Assembly (NCBI RefSeq): GCF_000717025.1
Contig: NZ_JNXG01000003.1
Span: forward strand, 434,001-498,000
Direction: 5' to 3'
Origin: Streptomyces atroolivaceus
GTDB taxonomy: Bacteria > Actinomycetota > Actinomycetes > Streptomycetales > Streptomycetaceae
DNA: 64,000 bases
In this document: one piece after another, positions 1 through 9,318 of the stretch
How positions within the stretch are numbered: the first letter of the stretch is position 1
Layout of the letters: each line of letters opens with the position of its first letter
The notes under the pieces: model-generated
Told to the model about the DNA's origin: nothing
The model's input: the letters and a program-made list of their open reading frames with translations, nothing else
Database searches by the model: none
Translations under genes and position numbers: made by a program

Positions 1-309
<309 letters not shown>

Positions 310-314
310 TCGAC

Positions 315-737
315 TTGGCCCGTCACATCTACAGCTGCCCCCTGCGCTGGTCGGACATGGATGCCTTCGGCCACGTGAACAACGTGGTCTTCCTCCGCTA
401 TTTGGAGGAGGCGCGCATCGACTTCATGTTCCGGCTGGCGCCAGGGGACGGCTCGCCGTCCTTCTCGGGCGGCTCCGTCGTGGCCCGTCACGAGATCGAC
501 TACGTGCGCCCGCTCGTCCACCGGCACGCGCCGGTGACCATCGAGTCCTGGGTCACGAAGATAACCGCGGCGTCGCTGACGATCGCCTACGAGGTCAAGG
601 ACCCCGACCAGGTCTACGTACGGGCGTCGACGGTCGTCGTGCCCTACAACCTGGCCGAGGAGCGGCCCCGGCGGATCACCGCCGAGGAGAAGCTCTTCCT
701 CCAGGAGTACCTCGACCAGGAGCCGGCCGTCGTATGA
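315..737 (+). CDS. Acyl-CoA thioesterase, hot-dog (4HBT/YbgC) family
   Basis: 140 residues, the usual size of a single hot-dog domain. The N-terminal motif RWSDMDAFGHVNN matches the 4HBT/YbgC signature, with the conserved Asp before GHVNN as the expected catalytic residue; it is followed by the long helix (FLRYLEEAR) and a RHEIDYVRPL strand. Family members hydrolyse acyl-CoA thioesters in the cytosol; the substrate cannot be read from sequence. I chose the TTG at 315 because GAGG at 302-305 is well spaced and the domain begins right there; the reading frame is open further upstream but would run inside ettA. The stop overlaps the next start by 4 bases (ATGA). Confidence 0.85.
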   Translation: MARHIYSCPLRWSDMDAFGHVNNVVFLRYLEEARIDFMFRLAPGDGSPSFSGGSVVARHEIDYVRPLVHRHAPVTIESWVTKITAASLTIAYEVKDPDQVYVRASTVVVPYNLAEERPRRITAEEKLFLQEYLDQEPAVV

Positions 738-1432
738 CAGTGCCCGTACGGTCGCCGCGGTTCGCCGACGCGAGGGAGGCGGCGGACCTCGCCGCCTTCC
801 TCGGCCGGCTGCTGCACTACGACCGGGCCGCCGCCGTCCGCCTCCAGGCGGGCGGCGGTGCGCTGGCCGTCTTCGGCCGCCCGCCGTCGTTCGAGGTCCT
901 GGCGATCCGGACGGTCCGGCTGTCCGGGTCCCACGACTTCGACATCACGGTCTCGGCCGGTGAACTCCTCGAAGCGCTGAACACGGACGGGGCCGACGAG
1001 GCGGCCGGCGTGAGCGCCCTGCCGGCGCCGGTAACCGGGCCGCCCTGGGCCGGGATGCTGCCGCCGCGCGGCGGCTGGCAGGAGTGCCGCGGGCTGCCGG
1101 GCCCCGTCGACCTGCGCACCGAGCTCGCCGACGCCGTGGCCGAGTTCCGGGCCCGCGACGCGGCGCTGCCCGAGGAGCGGCGCACCCGCGCGGAACGCGA
1201 CCTGATCGGCCGTGACATCTGGTCCCGGACGGTCGGGGACACGGAACTCCCCCTGCGCGCCGTGCACGCCGCCCAGTCCCTCGGCTTCCTGCGCCAGGAG
1301 CCGGGCTTCCCCGTCGCGCTGCTCACGACGGGTTCATGGCTGCGGCTGCGGACGCCGTTCGGTTCGATCGCCCTGAGGAGCGCGGGCTCCGGCGGCCTCG
1401 GCACGCTCGCGGTGACCGTCGGGACCGTCTGA
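734..1432 (+). CDS. Conserved hypothetical protein, translationally coupled to thioesterase
   Basis: 232 residues beginning at the ATG of an ATGA overlap with the thioesterase stop. No catalytic motif, signal peptide or membrane span is visible, so it is probably cytosolic. The N-terminal half (FADAREAADLAAFLGRLLHYDRAAAVRLQ) looks like a helix followed by a beta-rich part (VLAIRTVRL); the C-terminal half has a helical stretch (ELADAVAEFRARDAAL) and a beta-rich end. I do not recognise a family. Coupling to the thioesterase and position behind ettA suggest a housekeeping role, but nothing specific can be said. Confidence 0.7.
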   Translation: MTVPVRSPRFADAREAADLAAFLGRLLHYDRAAAVRLQAGGGALAVFGRPPSFEVLAIRTVRLSGSHDFDITVSAGELLEALNTDGADEAAGVSALPAPVTGPPWAGMLPPRGGWQECRGLPGPVDLRTELADAVAEFRARDAALPEERRTRAERDLIGRDIWSRTVGDTELPLRAVHAAQSLGFLRQEPGFPVALLTTGSWLRLRTPFGSIALRSAGSGGLGTLAVTVGTV

Positions 1433-1446
1433 AGGTCGCCGGGCAG

Positions 1447-1481
1447 GGTGTCCGGCGCGCTCGCACGAGGCCCCGGACGCC
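1447..1481 (+). terminator. Possible terminator after the ettA-thioesterase genes
   Basis: Inverted repeat GGTGTCCGG / CCGGACGCC (one G-U pair in RNA) with a 17-base loop, 14 bases after the stop at 1432. No T-run follows, as is usual in Streptomyces. It lies in the 148-base gap between convergent genes. The large loop makes this a moderate call. Confidence 0.4.
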
Positions 1482-1580
1482 AGGAAGCCCTCGGTCCCCC
1501 CAGCCGGGAGAGCCGAAGCGCCCGCCCACGGTCCTCGCTGCCGCGAGGCTGACACGGCTTCCTCGGGCCTCGAGCGCGTC

Positions 1581-2555
1581 CTACTCCTTCGACGCGCCCT
1601 GCTCCTTCGGCGCGTCCGGCCACACCCCGATGTGGTCCTGCTCCAGCTCCAGCACCACCCGGTGCTCCATCCCCAGCGCCTCGGTGTACTCGGCGGGCAG
1701 TTGCAGCCGGCCCGCACGGTCGAGCATCGCGTACTCCCTCGCCACCTGGGACTCCTTGCCCGTCGCCGCGTCCACCTCGGTGCGCCGCAGCACCTCGGAG
1801 GACGTACGGCCGTCGCGGATGGCGACCGTACGGCGTACCTCGTCCGCCACCGCCTGGTCGTGGGTGACGATCACGATCGTCGTGCCGAGCTCCTCGTTGG
1901 CGCGGCGGAACGCGGCGAACACCTGCTCGCCGGTCGCGGAGTCCAGCTCACCGGTCGGCTCGTCGGCGAGCAGCACCGAGGGGTTGTTGGCCAGGGCCAC
2001 CGCGATCGCGACCCGCTGCTGCTGCCCGCCGGACATCTGGGCGGGGCGGCGGTCGCGGCAGTCCGCGACGTCCAGCATCTCCAGCAACGCCTCGGCCCGC
2101 GCGGCCCGTTCGCGGTTCCGGCCGCCCCCGCGCAGCTGCATGGGGAGCGTGATGTTCTGTGCGGCGGTCAGGTAGGACAGCAGGTTGCGGGAGGTCTGCT
2201 GCCAGACGAAACCGACGACGTCGCGGCGGTAGCGCAGCCGCTCCTTCTGCCCCATCGCCAGCAGGTCGCAGCCCGCCACCTTCGCCGAGCCGGCCGTGGG
2301 GACGTCCAGGCCGGCCAGGATGTTCATCAGCGTCGACTTCCCGCTGCCCGAGGCGCCGACCAGGGCCATCAACTCCCCCTCGGTGACCAGCAGATCGAGC
2401 CCCTGGAGCGCCTGCACCTCCACGCCGTCCGTCGAGAAGATGCGGACCAGCCTGTCGCAGGCGATCAGGGCGTCGTGCCCGTACGACGGCCTGTCACGGC
2501 GCGCGGCGGCCCGTTGTTCGAGTTCCGCGAGGGTGGTCTCTGTCGATGACGTCAC
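1581..2555 (-). CDS. ABC transporter ATPase (MacB/LolD type) with AbrB-like C-terminal tail
   Basis: 324 residues. Walker A at 67-75 (GASGSGKST), Q-loop WQQ at 118-120, signature MSGGQQQR at 174-181, Walker B VLLADEP at 194-200 and H-loop His232 make a complete MacB/LolD-class ATPase. It should energise the two FtsX-type permeases encoded just upstream. Residues about 273-314 (AMLDRAGRLQLPAEYTEALG, then a beta strand) are an extra module resembling an AbrB/SpoVT swapped-hairpin half; this class normally ends near residue 230-250. The GTG start at 2555 forms a GTGA overlap with the permease stop; the frame is open further upstream but would lie in the permease gene. The AbrB resemblance is by eye. 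Confidence 0.9.
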   Translation of the reverse strand: MTSSTETTLAELEQRAAARRDRPSYGHDALIACDRLVRIFSTDGVEVQALQGLDLLVTEGELMALVGASGSGKSTLMNILAGLDVPTAGSAKVAGCDLLAMGQKERLRYRRDVVGFVWQQTSRNLLSYLTAAQNITLPMQLRGGGRNRERAARAEALLEMLDVADCRDRRPAQMSGGQQQRVAIAVALANNPSVLLADEPTGELDSATGEQVFAAFRRANEELGTTIVIVTHDQAVADEVRRTVAIRDGRTSSEVLRRTEVDAATGKESQVAREYAMLDRAGRLQLPAEYTEALGMEHRVVLELEQDHIGVWPDAPKEQGASKE

Positions 2556-5323
2556 CGGGTGTCTCCTGCCCTGAGTTCCTTGATCGATCCACGACGGCTC
2601 GCCCACCACGCCTGGACGCCGGCGACGGTGGCGGCGAGGAGGACCACCCCGGCCGCCGGGGGCACCAGCGACCGGAGGTCGGCCCGCAGGGAAGCGGTGG
2701 CCGGCGTCGAGGGGTCGCCGCCGGCCAGTGCCAGCGCGCCCAGATCGATGCCGGGTGCCAGCAGGGCGACGGTCGCCCAGCCGACGAGGAGCCCGCCGAA
2801 CGCGGCCAGCAGTGCCTGCGGCATCGCCTCGAACGCGAGCAGCCGCCGCCCCTGGCGGGTGGTGAGCCCCATGGTGCGCAGCCGTGCCAGGAGAGTGGTG
2901 CGCTCCGGCGCGGTCTGCAGCAGGGAGAGGAGCACGGCGAGCAGCGCGTACCCGGCGCCCGCCACGACGGCCGCCCCGTAGATCCGTTCGGCACCCGACT
3001 GCATCGGGGTGTCCACGAACCTCTCGCGCTCCGCCGATCGCAGCCGCACCCCGAACTCCGGACCCGCCTCGCGCGCGGCGGCCCGCAGCTCCTGTCCGTC
3101 GAGCGAGGTCCCGGTGACCAGCAGCGTCGTGGGATCCGGAAGCGCCAGCCCCTCCGCGTCGACGATCAGGAAGTCCGAACCGCTCACCGCGGACGTCCGC
3201 GAGAGCACCCCCGCGACCCGCACCGTGATGTCCCCCGCCTGCGACCGGATGGTCTGCGGCCGCTCACCGAGCCGCTCGGCGACCGCGGGCGAGACGATCG
3301 CGGGGAGAACCTCGTCCTGCCCCGGCCCGTTCCGCAGCTCGGCCGTCGGGAAGGGGGGCAGCCCGGTGCCGCGGGCCAGCCGTGCGTACGACTCCGGTTC
3401 GACGCCCATCAGGGTCACGCGTTCCGTGTCGGACCTGGTGTCCTGGCCGGACGCCAGCGGCGTTCTGTACTCGATGCGGACGGCCGCGACGTCCTGGACG
3501 CCGTCCACCGCCCGGACCTGACGGAGGACCCCGTCGGAGACCGGGGAGAGCGCGCCCTCCCCGCTGAGCCGGGCATCCGCGCCGACGGCCCGCAGCGCGG
3601 CCTCGTCGCGGGCGTCCGCGACCCCCGCGAGCACCGAACCGCCGAACGCGGCCGTGGTCAGTGCGACGAGAAGGGCGAGCAGGGGCAGCGTGCCGTTCGA
3701 CGAGGCCCGGCCCGCGCGGGCCAGCGAGAGGAAGCCGACCGCTCCCCGCAGACGGGCCACGGGGCGGGCCGCCAGCCGCAGAGGCAGGGGGTACAGCCGT
3801 ACGAGAACGAGCGCGGCGATCAGCCCCACCAGGACGGGCGCTGAACTGACCAGCAGGTCCGTGCCCGAGCCCGTCGACGTACCCCGGCGGCGCAGCGCCG
3901 CGACGGCTCCGGCCGCGAGGACGAGCAGGGTCAGTTCGGCCACCGTGCGCCGCCTGCCGGGCCGGGCGTTCATCAGGTCGTCGCGGGCGCCGTGCAGCGA
4001 CGGCCTGCGGTGCTGCAGCGCGGTGCGGAGCGGCAGCACCACGCACACGAGCGCCGCGACGGCACCGGCACCGGCCAGGGAGGGCACGAAACGGGCCTCG
4101 CGGACGAGCAGGACGGCCAGCAGCAGCCCGAGCGCCGCCGCGGGCAGGACCGCCACCGCCGTCTCGGCCAGCAGCCGCCCGCCGATGCCCTTCAGCGAGC
4201 CACCGCGGGAGCGCAGCAGGGCCAGCTCGTGGTGGCGGCGGGCGCTGATCAGCCCGCCCGTCATCAGCAGGACGACGCCGGCGACCGCCCCGATCCCGAC
4301 CGCGGCGACGGTGACGACGGGGCCGATGGCGTGACGCATCGCGGAGTAGGCGTCGAGGATCGCGTCCAGGTCGGTGGTGAGCGTGGTGTTCGGCCCGGTG
4401 ATCCCGCGCAGCTTCAGCAGCCCGGGGCCGTTCTCCACGGCCGCGACGCCGGTCCGCAACCCGGTGACGTCGGACGCGGTCAGCCCCGACGCGTCGGGGG
4501 CGAGCCGCCAGTACAGCTCGGGTTCGCCCGTGGTGCCCAGCAGCGCCGGACCGGTGTCCGGGGGCAGCAGCAGCGTCGCCCGCCAGTAGTAGACGGGCGT
4601 CGGGGACCCGGGGTCCCTGACCAGGGAGGGGGCGCGCAACAGCGGGTCCACCGCCCAGTAGCCCGACTCGGGACGCAGTGGCTCGACGATGCCGGTGACG
4701 CGCACGGTGAGCGTCCCACCGCCCTGGGTGGGCACCGCGACCGCGGAGCCCGGCTTCATCCTCAGCTCCGCCGCCGTCTCCACGGTGACGGCGGCCTCCA
4801 CCTCACGGGTCCTCGGCGTCACCGTCCCCCGTGCCACGGGCCACCGCCCCGACCGCAGGGTGCTGTGGCCGGGGAGCGCCGACGGGGCGGCGTACGTGAG
4901 CTGCGGTGGCAGGGCGTCGGGGCGGGGCAGCCAGGCCTCATCGGCGACCAGGGGCTTCGTGGTGTGCACCCCGTACGAGGAGCGGGGAACATCGGCGCGC
5001 ACGGGGTCCGGGAGCGCCCCGATCAGCGCACCGTGCGCCGACGAGAGGGCGTTCTCCCGCATCGCGCCCTCACGGACCGCGGGCGTCTGCCCGAGCGGGG
5101 GCGGCGGCGTCGTGACTTCGAGCACGCTCTGCCCCGGTGAGGCGGTCCTGATGTCGTGGCGCAGTGCCTGCGTCTCGTACGCGTCCACGGAACGTGTGAA
5201 CGCGGCGGCGAGGAAGGCGGTCGACAACACCAGGACCGCGAGGGCGGCGGAGATGCCGGGGGCGGTGCGCAGCCTCGTACGCACCCAGGGCGCGCAGGCG
5301 GCAGGGACCTTGGCGGCGTTCAT
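2552..5323 (-). CDS. ABC transporter permease, FtsX/MacB superfamily (second)
   Basis: 923 residues. An N-terminal anchor (ISAALAVLVLSTAFLAAAF, about 24-42) is followed by a large extracytoplasmic domain, a three-span FtsX core near 335-440 that includes the cytoplasmic ISARRHHELALLRSRG loop, further spans, a second extracytoplasmic domain and a second FtsX core at the C-terminus (MGLTTRQGRRLLAFE loop). This duplicated layout of about ten spans is typical of the large actinobacterial FtsX-like permeases. Substrate unknown; MacB-class systems move lipids or peptides by mechanotransmission or extrusion. The ATG at 5323 is one base past the stop of the other permease, so the three genes form one operon. 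Confidence 0.88.
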   Translation of the reverse strand: MNAAKVPAACAPWVRTRLRTAPGISAALAVLVLSTAFLAAAFTRSVDAYETQALRHDIRTASPGQSVLEVTTPPPPLGQTPAVREGAMRENALSSAHGALIGALPDPVRADVPRSSYGVHTTKPLVADEAWLPRPDALPPQLTYAAPSALPGHSTLRSGRWPVARGTVTPRTREVEAAVTVETAAELRMKPGSAVAVPTQGGGTLTVRVTGIVEPLRPESGYWAVDPLLRAPSLVRDPGSPTPVYYWRATLLLPPDTGPALLGTTGEPELYWRLAPDASGLTASDVTGLRTGVAAVENGPGLLKLRGITGPNTTLTTDLDAILDAYSAMRHAIGPVVTVAAVGIGAVAGVVLLMTGGLISARRHHELALLRSRGGSLKGIGGRLLAETAVAVLPAAALGLLLAVLLVREARFVPSLAGAGAVAALVCVVLPLRTALQHRRPSLHGARDDLMNARPGRRRTVAELTLLVLAAGAVAALRRRGTSTGSGTDLLVSSAPVLVGLIAALVLVRLYPLPLRLAARPVARLRGAVGFLSLARAGRASSNGTLPLLALLVALTTAAFGGSVLAGVADARDEAALRAVGADARLSGEGALSPVSDGVLRQVRAVDGVQDVAAVRIEYRTPLASGQDTRSDTERVTLMGVEPESYARLARGTGLPPFPTAELRNGPGQDEVLPAIVSPAVAERLGERPQTIRSQAGDITVRVAGVLSRTSAVSGSDFLIVDAEGLALPDPTTLLVTGTSLDGQELRAAAREAGPEFGVRLRSAERERFVDTPMQSGAERIYGAAVVAGAGYALLAVLLSLLQTAPERTTLLARLRTMGLTTRQGRRLLAFEAMPQALLAAFGGLLVGWATVALLAPGIDLGALALAGGDPSTPATASLRADLRSLVPPAAGVVLLAATVAGVQAWWASRRGSIKELRAGDTR

Positions 5324-5324
5324 G

Positions 5325-8300
5325 TCAGTTGTCCCCTCGGTGGCGCAGCGATACCGCCGGATCGGTGCCGCGCAGTGTGATCGCGGCGACGATCAGCAGC
5401 GGCAGTGCGGCGACCGAGGCGAGCAGGACCGCGACCTGTCCGGCCGGCAGCAGCACCAGCACATCCGGCACCGGCCTGGCGGCCTGGCCGGTCAGCACGA
5501 CGAGCGGTACGACGGCCCGGGTGAGCACCGCCCCCAGGGCCAGGCCGATCAGCAGGGCGAGGGTGATCAGCACGCCCTGTTCGGCGGCCATCATCCGGGC
5601 CAGCCGGCGGCGGGGCGCGCCCAGGGCCCGCAACACGGCCAGTTCGGCGGCCCGTTCGCGCTGCGAGCCCACGAGGCCGACGGCGAATCCGACCGCGGCG
5701 AGCGCGCCGGCCACCACGGCGACGGCCAGCAGCGCGGACTGCGGCCCCGCCCCCAGCGGGTCGTCCGACAGCTCCCGTGCCACCTCGTCACGCACCCGCA
5801 CCTGCGCCGGATCGGTGCCGGGCAGCCCGCGCAGCCCGGCCGCCACCTCCGGGACGTCGCCGGGCGCGGTGCTCAGCCACCACTCGGTGGGCGCGAGGGT
5901 GGCCCCCGGCCGGTGGGCGAGCACCTCCGACACCGCCTTGAGGTCCAGCAGCAGACCGCCACCCGTCTTCGTGGCCGTGCTGTCCGAGGCGCCTTCGGGC
6001 GCGCCTTCGGGCGCGCCTTCGGGCGCGCCGGCGGCCGCTCCGGGGCCGGTGGTCGGGAGGTGCCGCACCGACTCCACCAGAGTCACCCGGACCGTGTGGC
6101 CCGCCAGCGTGAGGTCGGTCTCCTGGCCGGGCTTCGCCCCCGCGTACGTCAGATACGCGTCGGTGGCCACGGCCTTCAGCGCGGGCGCCGCCGGACGGGC
6201 CGCCGTGATGCGGAGGGTGCCGGAGGCGGCGCCGCTGCCGAAGAACGAGTCGTCCGGCAAGGTGGCTCCGGTGCCGTACCGGAAGGCCGGGGAGGCCCCC
6301 GAGCCGGTCACCTCCCGGACCGTCTCGCCGGGGCGCGTCTCACCCTCCTGGGACACGGTCGCCGTGGCCCGCCAGCGCACCCCCTGCGAAGCCGGTGCCG
6401 GCCGCTCGCTGCCGTCCGCGGTCAGGGCGCGGAGCCGGGTCACGGAGACCAGCCGCTCCTCGGAGCGGACCGCGGGTACGTCACCGTCCAGCTCGAACCC
6501 GGTCACCGCCAGCTCGCCCGACGCCGCCACGGGGAAGGCCACGGCGTGCGTACGGCCGTCGACGGGGACGGTGCCCGCCCCGACCCGGTACCCGATGCCG
6601 TAACGGTCCTCCAGCAACACGCTGACCAGCGCCGTCGCGTCCGAGGGGGACTTCCCGCCGGGCGCCGAGGTGTCGCGGATGCGCAGATCGAACAGCACCC
6701 GTTCACTGCCGTCGGGCAGGACGACCCCGGTCCGGGCGGTCCTCGGCGGTGCGATCGCCTCGAACAGCCCCCGCGGTGACGTGCCGGCCAGGTCCTCACG
6801 CATCAGCATCCGCTCGTCCGCGTGCGCGGTGTCCAGGGCGAGCACCTCGGCCGTCCGCCCGCCGGACAGCTCGGCCGTCGTGCGGAACGCCGGAGCCGCC
6901 TCCCGTACGCCGGGCAGGTCCGTGTAGGCGGCCGCCTTCGCCGGGTCGCCGGACAGGGTGCCCACGATGCGCACCGAAGCACCCGACCTGAAATCGGCCT
7001 GGTCACGCTGCGAACGGTCCCAGGACGCGCTCTGACCTATGGCCAGCATGCCCATCGCGACCGACAGGACCAGCAGCAGCACCGGGCCCGCGCCCCGCAG
7101 CGGACGCCGGCTGAACTGCCAGCCCGCCAGGGCGGCGGACAGCCCGCGGCCGCCCGCCGCCCTGCGCTCGGCGAGCCGGGCGGCGGGCGGGAGCAGGCGC
7201 AGGGTCAGGACGGTACCCGCGAGCAGGGCCAGCGCGGGGGCGGCGACGAGCAGCGGATCGACGCCCAGATCGCCTTCCCTGTCGCCGCTGAGCGCACCGC
7301 TGCCGGACGCCCCGGTCTGCCGGTCCAGCTGCCAGTACGCGACCCCGGCGATCAGCAGCAGCCCGATGTCGGCGCCCGCTCGCACCGGGGTGGGCAGCGA
7401 CGAGGCGCGCGCCCCCCGGAGCCCGCCCGCCCCCGGTGCCAGAGCGGGCGCGACCACGGCGAGCGCGCACACCAGCGCGACGGCGCCCGCCACCAGCCAG
7501 ACGGTGCCGTCCACTCCGCCGTCGAGGCGCAGCCCGATGCGGCCGAGCTCGCTCCGGTCCGCGAGCAGCCTGGTCAGGGGACCGGCGAGCAACGGCGCGA
7601 CGACGGCGGCGGGCACCGCGAGCAGCAGCGCCTCTATCGCGGCGGACGAGGCGATCCGGCCCCTGGAAGCGCCCCGGGCGCGCAGCAGCTCGGTCTCACC
7701 GCCCCGCTCGCTGCTCAGCAGCCTGGCCACGAGCAGCAGGGTGTATCCCGCGAGCAGGACCAGCTGCACGGCGACGATCATGATCGTCGAGCGGGACACC
7801 AGCAGCGCCCGGTCGATCTGGTCGATGACGGTCGGCAGCGCCGTCCGCACCGTGGCCGCGCCCCCGAGCACCGCGGAGGCGGACAGTGCCTTCGGCCCGT
7901 CCGCCGACGCCCGGCGCAGCGCCTCGGTCCTGTCGGTCGTCACCGCGCGGAAGTCGGCGCCGGCCAGCCAGGACACCGGGCCGGCGCTGGTCCGGCCGGA
8001 ACCGAGCACGGCGGGATCGGCGAGCAGAGGGCCGTAGGTGGTGAAGACGACCTTGCGGGCACCGCGCCCGCCCAGCGGGTCCAGCCGCCAGTACGGGTCG
8101 TCCAGGTCGGACGCCTCGTAGATACCGGTGATCTCGACCGGCAGCGGCGCTTCGCTCAACCGGTCGGTGAGCGTGAGGGCGGAGCCAGGCTCCAGCTTCA
8201 GTGCCTCCGCGGCGGCGCGGGGCAGTGCCACCTGCACGGGCTCCTTCGGGCCCCCGGCCCCGGCATCCGGCATGCGGCCGGCGACGAGGCGGACACGGCT

Positions 8301-8681
8301 GCGGTCGAGCGAGGCGAGATGCGTCAGATCGGGCTCACCGCGCTGCGCGGCGGGGGTCCGGAGGCCGGGCGGAAGGGCGTACGGCCCCGAGCTCTCCAGC
8401 TTCCGTACGGTCACCGGCAGTCCGTCGAACGTGTCGTGGGCCGCCCTGCGCACCGTGGCGTCGGCCTCCGCGCGCCGTTCACGGTCCACGTCGGCGGAGA
8501 CGAAGAGGGCGGCCTGCTCGGCGGAGCGGTGGGTGAGCGTGTGCCGGAGCGCGGCGTCGCCCATGGAGCCGGAGAACGCGGTGAGCGCGGCGAGCACACA
8601 GGTGGTGAGCAGCACGGCCAGGACGGCTGCGGAGAGCAGGAGCCCGTGCGCCCGCACCCGCAGAAAGACGAACCCCGTCAC
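5325..8681 (-). CDS. ABC transporter permease, FtsX/MacB superfamily (first)
   Basis: 1118 residues, first gene of the exporter operon. The N-terminal span (LLLSAAVLAVLLTTCVLAAL) precedes a long extracytoplasmic domain; an FtsX core follows near 290-410 (LLSSERGGETELLRARGASR loop), then a second extracytoplasmic domain of more than 350 residues and a C-terminal FtsX core (RERAAELAVLRALGAPRRRL loop). The FtsX loop signatures occur twice, so the protein is an internally duplicated permease. It carries a short Gly-Ala-Pro-Glu repeat (see 5989-6029). GTG start at 8681 is supported by a GGGGG Shine-Dalgarno stretch. It probably pairs with the downstream permease as a heterodimer. Substrate unknown. 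Confidence 0.87.
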   Translation of the reverse strand: MTGFVFLRVRAHGLLLSAAVLAVLLTTCVLAALTAFSGSMGDAALRHTLTHRSAEQAALFVSADVDRERRAEADATVRRAAHDTFDGLPVTVRKLESSGPYALPPGLRTPAAQRGEPDLTHLASLDRSRVRLVAGRMPDAGAGGPKEPVQVALPRAAAEALKLEPGSALTLTDRLSEAPLPVEITGIYEASDLDDPYWRLDPLGGRGARKVVFTTYGPLLADPAVLGSGRTSAGPVSWLAGADFRAVTTDRTEALRRASADGPKALSASAVLGGAATVRTALPTVIDQIDRALLVSRSTIMIVAVQLVLLAGYTLLLVARLLSSERGGETELLRARGASRGRIASSAAIEALLLAVPAAVVAPLLAGPLTRLLADRSELGRIGLRLDGGVDGTVWLVAGAVALVCALAVVAPALAPGAGGLRGARASSLPTPVRAGADIGLLLIAGVAYWQLDRQTGASGSGALSGDREGDLGVDPLLVAAPALALLAGTVLTLRLLPPAARLAERRAAGGRGLSAALAGWQFSRRPLRGAGPVLLLVLSVAMGMLAIGQSASWDRSQRDQADFRSGASVRIVGTLSGDPAKAAAYTDLPGVREAAPAFRTTAELSGGRTAEVLALDTAHADERMLMREDLAGTSPRGLFEAIAPPRTARTGVVLPDGSERVLFDLRIRDTSAPGGKSPSDATALVSVLLEDRYGIGYRVGAGTVPVDGRTHAVAFPVAASGELAVTGFELDGDVPAVRSEERLVSVTRLRALTADGSERPAPASQGVRWRATATVSQEGETRPGETVREVTGSGASPAFRYGTGATLPDDSFFGSGAASGTLRITAARPAAPALKAVATDAYLTYAGAKPGQETDLTLAGHTVRVTLVESVRHLPTTGPGAAAGAPEGAPEGAPEGASDSTATKTGGGLLLDLKAVSEVLAHRPGATLAPTEWWLSTAPGDVPEVAAGLRGLPGTDPAQVRVRDEVARELSDDPLGAGPQSALLAVAVVAGALAAVGFAVGLVGSQRERAAELAVLRALGAPRRRLARMMAAEQGVLITLALLIGLALGAVLTRAVVPLVVLTGQAARPVPDVLVLLPAGQVAVLLASVAALPLLIVAAITLRGTDPAVSLRHRGDN
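5989..6029 (-). repeat. 12-base tandem repeat encoding GAPE units
   Basis: Three full copies of GCGCCTTCGGGC (plus strand) at 5989-6000, 6001-6012 and 6013-6024, plus a partial fourth. In the permease they encode consecutive Gly-Ala-Pro-Glu units in an extracytoplasmic linker. The unit is in frame, so copy number could vary without breaking the gene. Confidence 0.85.
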
Positions 8682-8829
8682 CTGATCCCCCGCACCCTCA
8701 GCAGCCGCACGCCCCGCAGCGTGTACCGGATGCTTTCAGAGGGCACGGGCTCCTGGAAACCGCTTGTGGAGGCACCTTGATGGGATCGTGACCGTTATGC
8801 GGTTACGGAGCGCCGAATTCCGCACACGG

Positions 8830-9234
8830 TCAGTCCGGGGTGTTCACCATCGAGGCGGCGGCGTAGACGAGGTAGTCCCACAACTGCCGCTCGTGCTCGG
8901 GAGGAAGGCCGAGTTCGTCGACGGCCGCCCGCATGTGCCCGAGCCAGGCGTCGTGCGCCGCACGGTCCACCTGGAACGGGGCGTGCCGCATCCGCAGCCG
9001 GGGATGTCCCCGCTGGTCGCTGTAGGTGCGGGGCCCGCCCCAGTACTGCATGAGGAACAACGCGAACCGTTCCTCGGCCGGGCCCAGATCCGCCTCCGGG
9101 TACATCGGCCGCAGCAGCGGGTCGTCCGCGACGCCCTGGTAGAAGCGGTGGACCAGGCGACGGAAGGTCTCCTCGCCGCCGACCTGCTCGTAGAAGGTCT
9201 GCTCCTGAAGCGTGTCGCGCGGAATCTCTGTCAC
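8830..9234 (-). CDS. glbO: Group II truncated haemoglobin (trHbO type)
   Basis: 134 residues, full length for a 2-on-2 globin. Visible landmarks: Tyr B10 at residue 32 (HRFYQGVADDP), a tyrosine near CD1 (Tyr45), the group II YWGGP motif at 64-68, RGHPRLRMRH with proximal His F8 at 84, and Trp G8 at 97 (HDAWLGHM). Trp G8 with Tyr in the distal pocket is the trHbO pattern. The family binds O2 tightly and has been linked to oxygen or NO handling; the partner reductase is not encoded nearby. GTG start at 9234 with only a weak ribosome-binding site. It seems to be a single-gene unit between the ABC operon and the signalling module. Confidence 0.93.
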   Translation of the reverse strand: MTEIPRDTLQEQTFYEQVGGEETFRRLVHRFYQGVADDPLLRPMYPEADLGPAEERFALFLMQYWGGPRTYSDQRGHPRLRMRHAPFQVDRAAHDAWLGHMRAAVDELGLPPEHERQLWDYLVYAAASMVNTPD

Positions 9235-9263
9235 CCGTCCATCGTCGCAGACGCGCCGGCCGA

Positions 9264-9289
9264 GGACCGGGGTCCTAGGACCCCGGTCC
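9264..9289 (-). terminator. Terminator of the PknG/FHA signalling operon
   Basis: Perfect inverted repeat GGACCGGGGTCC / GGACCCCGGTCC separated by TA, flanked by outer GCCGGC arms, about 30 bases after the FHA gene stop. It closes the operon that runs from 20361 down to 9319. Confidence 0.75.
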
Positions 9290-9318
9290 GTGCCGGCGGG
9301 CGTCGCGGTCCCGCCGGA

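Noticed and set aside
5989..6029. Short direct repeats as a possible CRISPR
   Set aside because: 12-base in-frame units without spacers inside a permease gene.
8752..8829. Weak dyad CCGTTA...TTACGG before the globin/ABC genes
   Set aside because: Only 5 of 6 bases match and no promoter elements are at proper distance.
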